Positions 62,955 to 64,000 of a stretch of DNA of 64,000 bases are shown here, piece by piece. The stretch spans positions 124,001-188,000 of the forward strand of contig NZ_JADDUE010000006.1 of the NCBI RefSeq assembly GCF_016526145.1, given 5' to 3'. Position 1 is the stretch's first letter; each line of letters begins with the position of its first letter. Below the pieces are notes generated by a model. The model was not told where the DNA came from. It saw only the letters and a program-made list of their open reading frames with translations, and searched no databases. The DNA is from Saccharopolyspora galaxeae (GTDB lineage: Bacteria; Actinomycetota; Actinomycetes; Mycobacteriales; Pseudonocardiaceae). Position numbers and translations under genes: made by a program.

Positions 62955-64000
62955 TCAGGTCGGCGGGTAGCGGGTGAACCACTCCGCGGTATCCGGTGGT
63001 CGCGGGCCGAACTCCAACGCCGCGTCGTGCGCGAGCCGTTCGATCACGTCGTGCAGTTCCAGCTCGGCGCGCCACCGCTGCGGGATGGTCGCGGCGCCGC
63101 GCTGCGCGCCGACGAGGCTGCCGCACACCGCCCCGGTCGTCGCGCTGTTGCCGGAATGGTTCACCGCCAGCGGCAGCGCGGCGTCGAAGTCGCCGTCCGC
63201 GACCAGCGCCGCGTACAGCCCGATGCCGAGCGCGTCCGCCGCGGTCCAGCCGGTTCCGATGCCGGTTTCCAAGTGCGTCGGCGTGGTTCCCGCGGAGCGG
63301 GCGTAGTGCACCGCCGCCGACAACCGGGCGGCGACTTCTTCGTGCCCGGGGTGGTTCCGCAGTTCCGCGGACGCCTCCTCCACGGCGGTGTTGAGGTCCT
63401 GACCGGCCATCAGGCGCGAAACCAGGAATGCGAGCGTCCCGGCGCTCAGGTGCGCCACGGGGTCGCCGTGGGTCAGCGCCGCGGTGTTCTGCCCGACGCG
63501 GAACACTTCGGACGGGTTCTCGCTCCACAGCGCGGCGGGCACCGCGCGCATCACCGCTGTGCTGCCCTTCGAGTCGCTGACCGGGTGCTGCGGCGTGCCC
63601 ATCCGTTGCTGTCCCTTGGCGAAGGCGATGAGCGTGCGCATCATCGTGCGCCCGGGGTTGCGGGTCTGGAACAGCGCGCGGTGCCCGACCAGCCACCCGT
63701 CCGGTTCGCCGGTGCGCTCGAGGAATTCGCCCGCGGCGCGGCTCCAGCTCAGGTGCTGGGTGTGCAGCCAGCGCTGGTAGGCGTGCTGGATGTGCCGGGA
63801 CGGGTCGGCGATGTCGTGGTCGCGGCGGCGCACACCGGCGCGGATGGTGCCTTCCAGGGAGAACAGCAGCAGTTGCGTGTCGCTGCCGAGCCGCCCGGCC
63901 GGGTGCCCGGCGGGCACGTAATCGCGCAGACCGCGTTCGCCGTGCCGGTCTTGGATCTGGTCCCAGCTCTCGCCCGCGACGGGGCCGCCGAGCGCTTCGC
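62955..64000 (-). CDS. ADP-ribosylglycohydrolase family protein, N-terminus beyond the window
   Basis: Enzymes of this family remove ADP-ribose from proteins or small molecules using two metal ions. The 348 residues visible begin at the window edge with the family start ALGGPVAGESWDQIQDRHGE and DYVPAGHPAGRLGSDTQLLL. They include the metal-binding-type HSGNSATTGAVCGSLVGAQ near the C-terminal third. The reading frame runs open to base 64000, so an internal GTG at 63917 is not the true start. The partner ADP-ribosyltransferase is not in this window. It lies 41 bp upstream, in gene order, of the enoyl-CoA hydratase gene and may be co-transcribed with it. Confidence 0.9.
   Translation of the reverse strand, partial: EALGGPVAGESWDQIQDRHGERGLRDYVPAGHPAGRLGSDTQLLLFSLEGTIRAGVRRRDHDIADPSRHIQHAYQRWLHTQHLSWSRAAGEFLERTGEPDGWLVGHRALFQTRNPGRTMMRTLIAFAKGQQRMGTPQHPVSDSKGSTAVMRAVPAALWSENPSEVFRVGQNTAALTHGDPVAHLSAGTLAFLVSRLMAGQDLNTAVEEASAELRNHPGHEEVAARLSAAVHYARSAGTTPTHLETGIGTGWTAADALGIGLYAALVADGDFDAALPLAVNHSGNSATTGAVCGSLVGAQRGAATIPQRWRAELELHDVIERLAHDAALEFGPRPPDTAEWFTRYPPT

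Overview
The window is very GC-rich and shows strong third-position G/C bias. Gene order from valS through folC, ndk, rne, rplU, rpmA, obg, proB, proA, nadD, rsfS, gpgP, degV, comEA, comEC, holA and rpsT to lepA follows the order known from mycobacteria and other Actinobacteria. Gene content (DUF397, RamB, mmsA/mmsB, a RecQ helicase fused to a phosphoribosyltransferase domain) and style suggest a filamentous actinomycete of the Pseudonocardiaceae (Saccharopolyspora-like); the family assignment is inference.

Layout. 1-344: end of a DUF5753-type regulator and its DUF397 partner. 500-5300: valS, folC and a DUF4233 membrane protein. 5300-7342: a vapBC toxin-antitoxin pair, an antitoxin remnant and a zinc alcohol dehydrogenase. 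7558-16523: ndk, a GNAT acetyltransferase, the two-gene radical SAM/DUF2344 pair split by an opposite-strand secreted subtilase, and a long RNase E. 16642-20993: a predicted alpha/alpha-barrel protein facing a three-gene operon (polytopic membrane protein, polyprenyl-phosphate glycosyltransferase, AraC regulator). 21091-28124: rplU-rpmA-obg-proB, recQ-PRT on the other strand, proA. 28192-34352: nadD-rsfS-gpgP-degV and comEA-comEC. 34421-37253: threonine synthase under a SAM-I riboswitch, holA and rpsT. 37697-40333: cspA, a VOC protein and lepA. 40582-48551: an arylsulfatase with a LysR regulator, two Uma2-type proteins, and the divergent ramB/aceA glyoxylate-shunt pair. 48616-52101: a tiny secreted peptide, a nitronate monooxygenase-like enzyme, a MOSC protein and an O-methyltransferase. 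52220-56117: a FadR-type regulator with a TIM-barrel isomerase, an SDR and a GntP permease. 56303-61053: valine catabolism (mmsA, acyl-CoA dehydrogenase, 3-hydroxyisobutyryl-CoA hydrolase, mmsB). 61090-64000: a small membrane protein, an apparent barnase remnant with an orphan barstar, an enoyl-CoA hydratase and a partial ADP-ribosylglycohydrolase.

The core block makes translation, RNA-decay, proline, NAD and DNA-replication components; accessory modules have been placed between its members. The strongest regulatory signals are a textbook SAM-I aptamer whose P1 stem abuts the thrC ribosome-binding site, a repeated pattern of TANNNT -10 boxes 6-8 nt before start codons (predicting about a dozen leaderless mRNAs), paired DnaA-box-like sites upstream of folC and comEA, and palindromes upstream of vapB, ramB/aceA and the FadR-controlled cluster. 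No tRNA, rRNA, CRISPR array, prophage or intact insertion sequence was seen.
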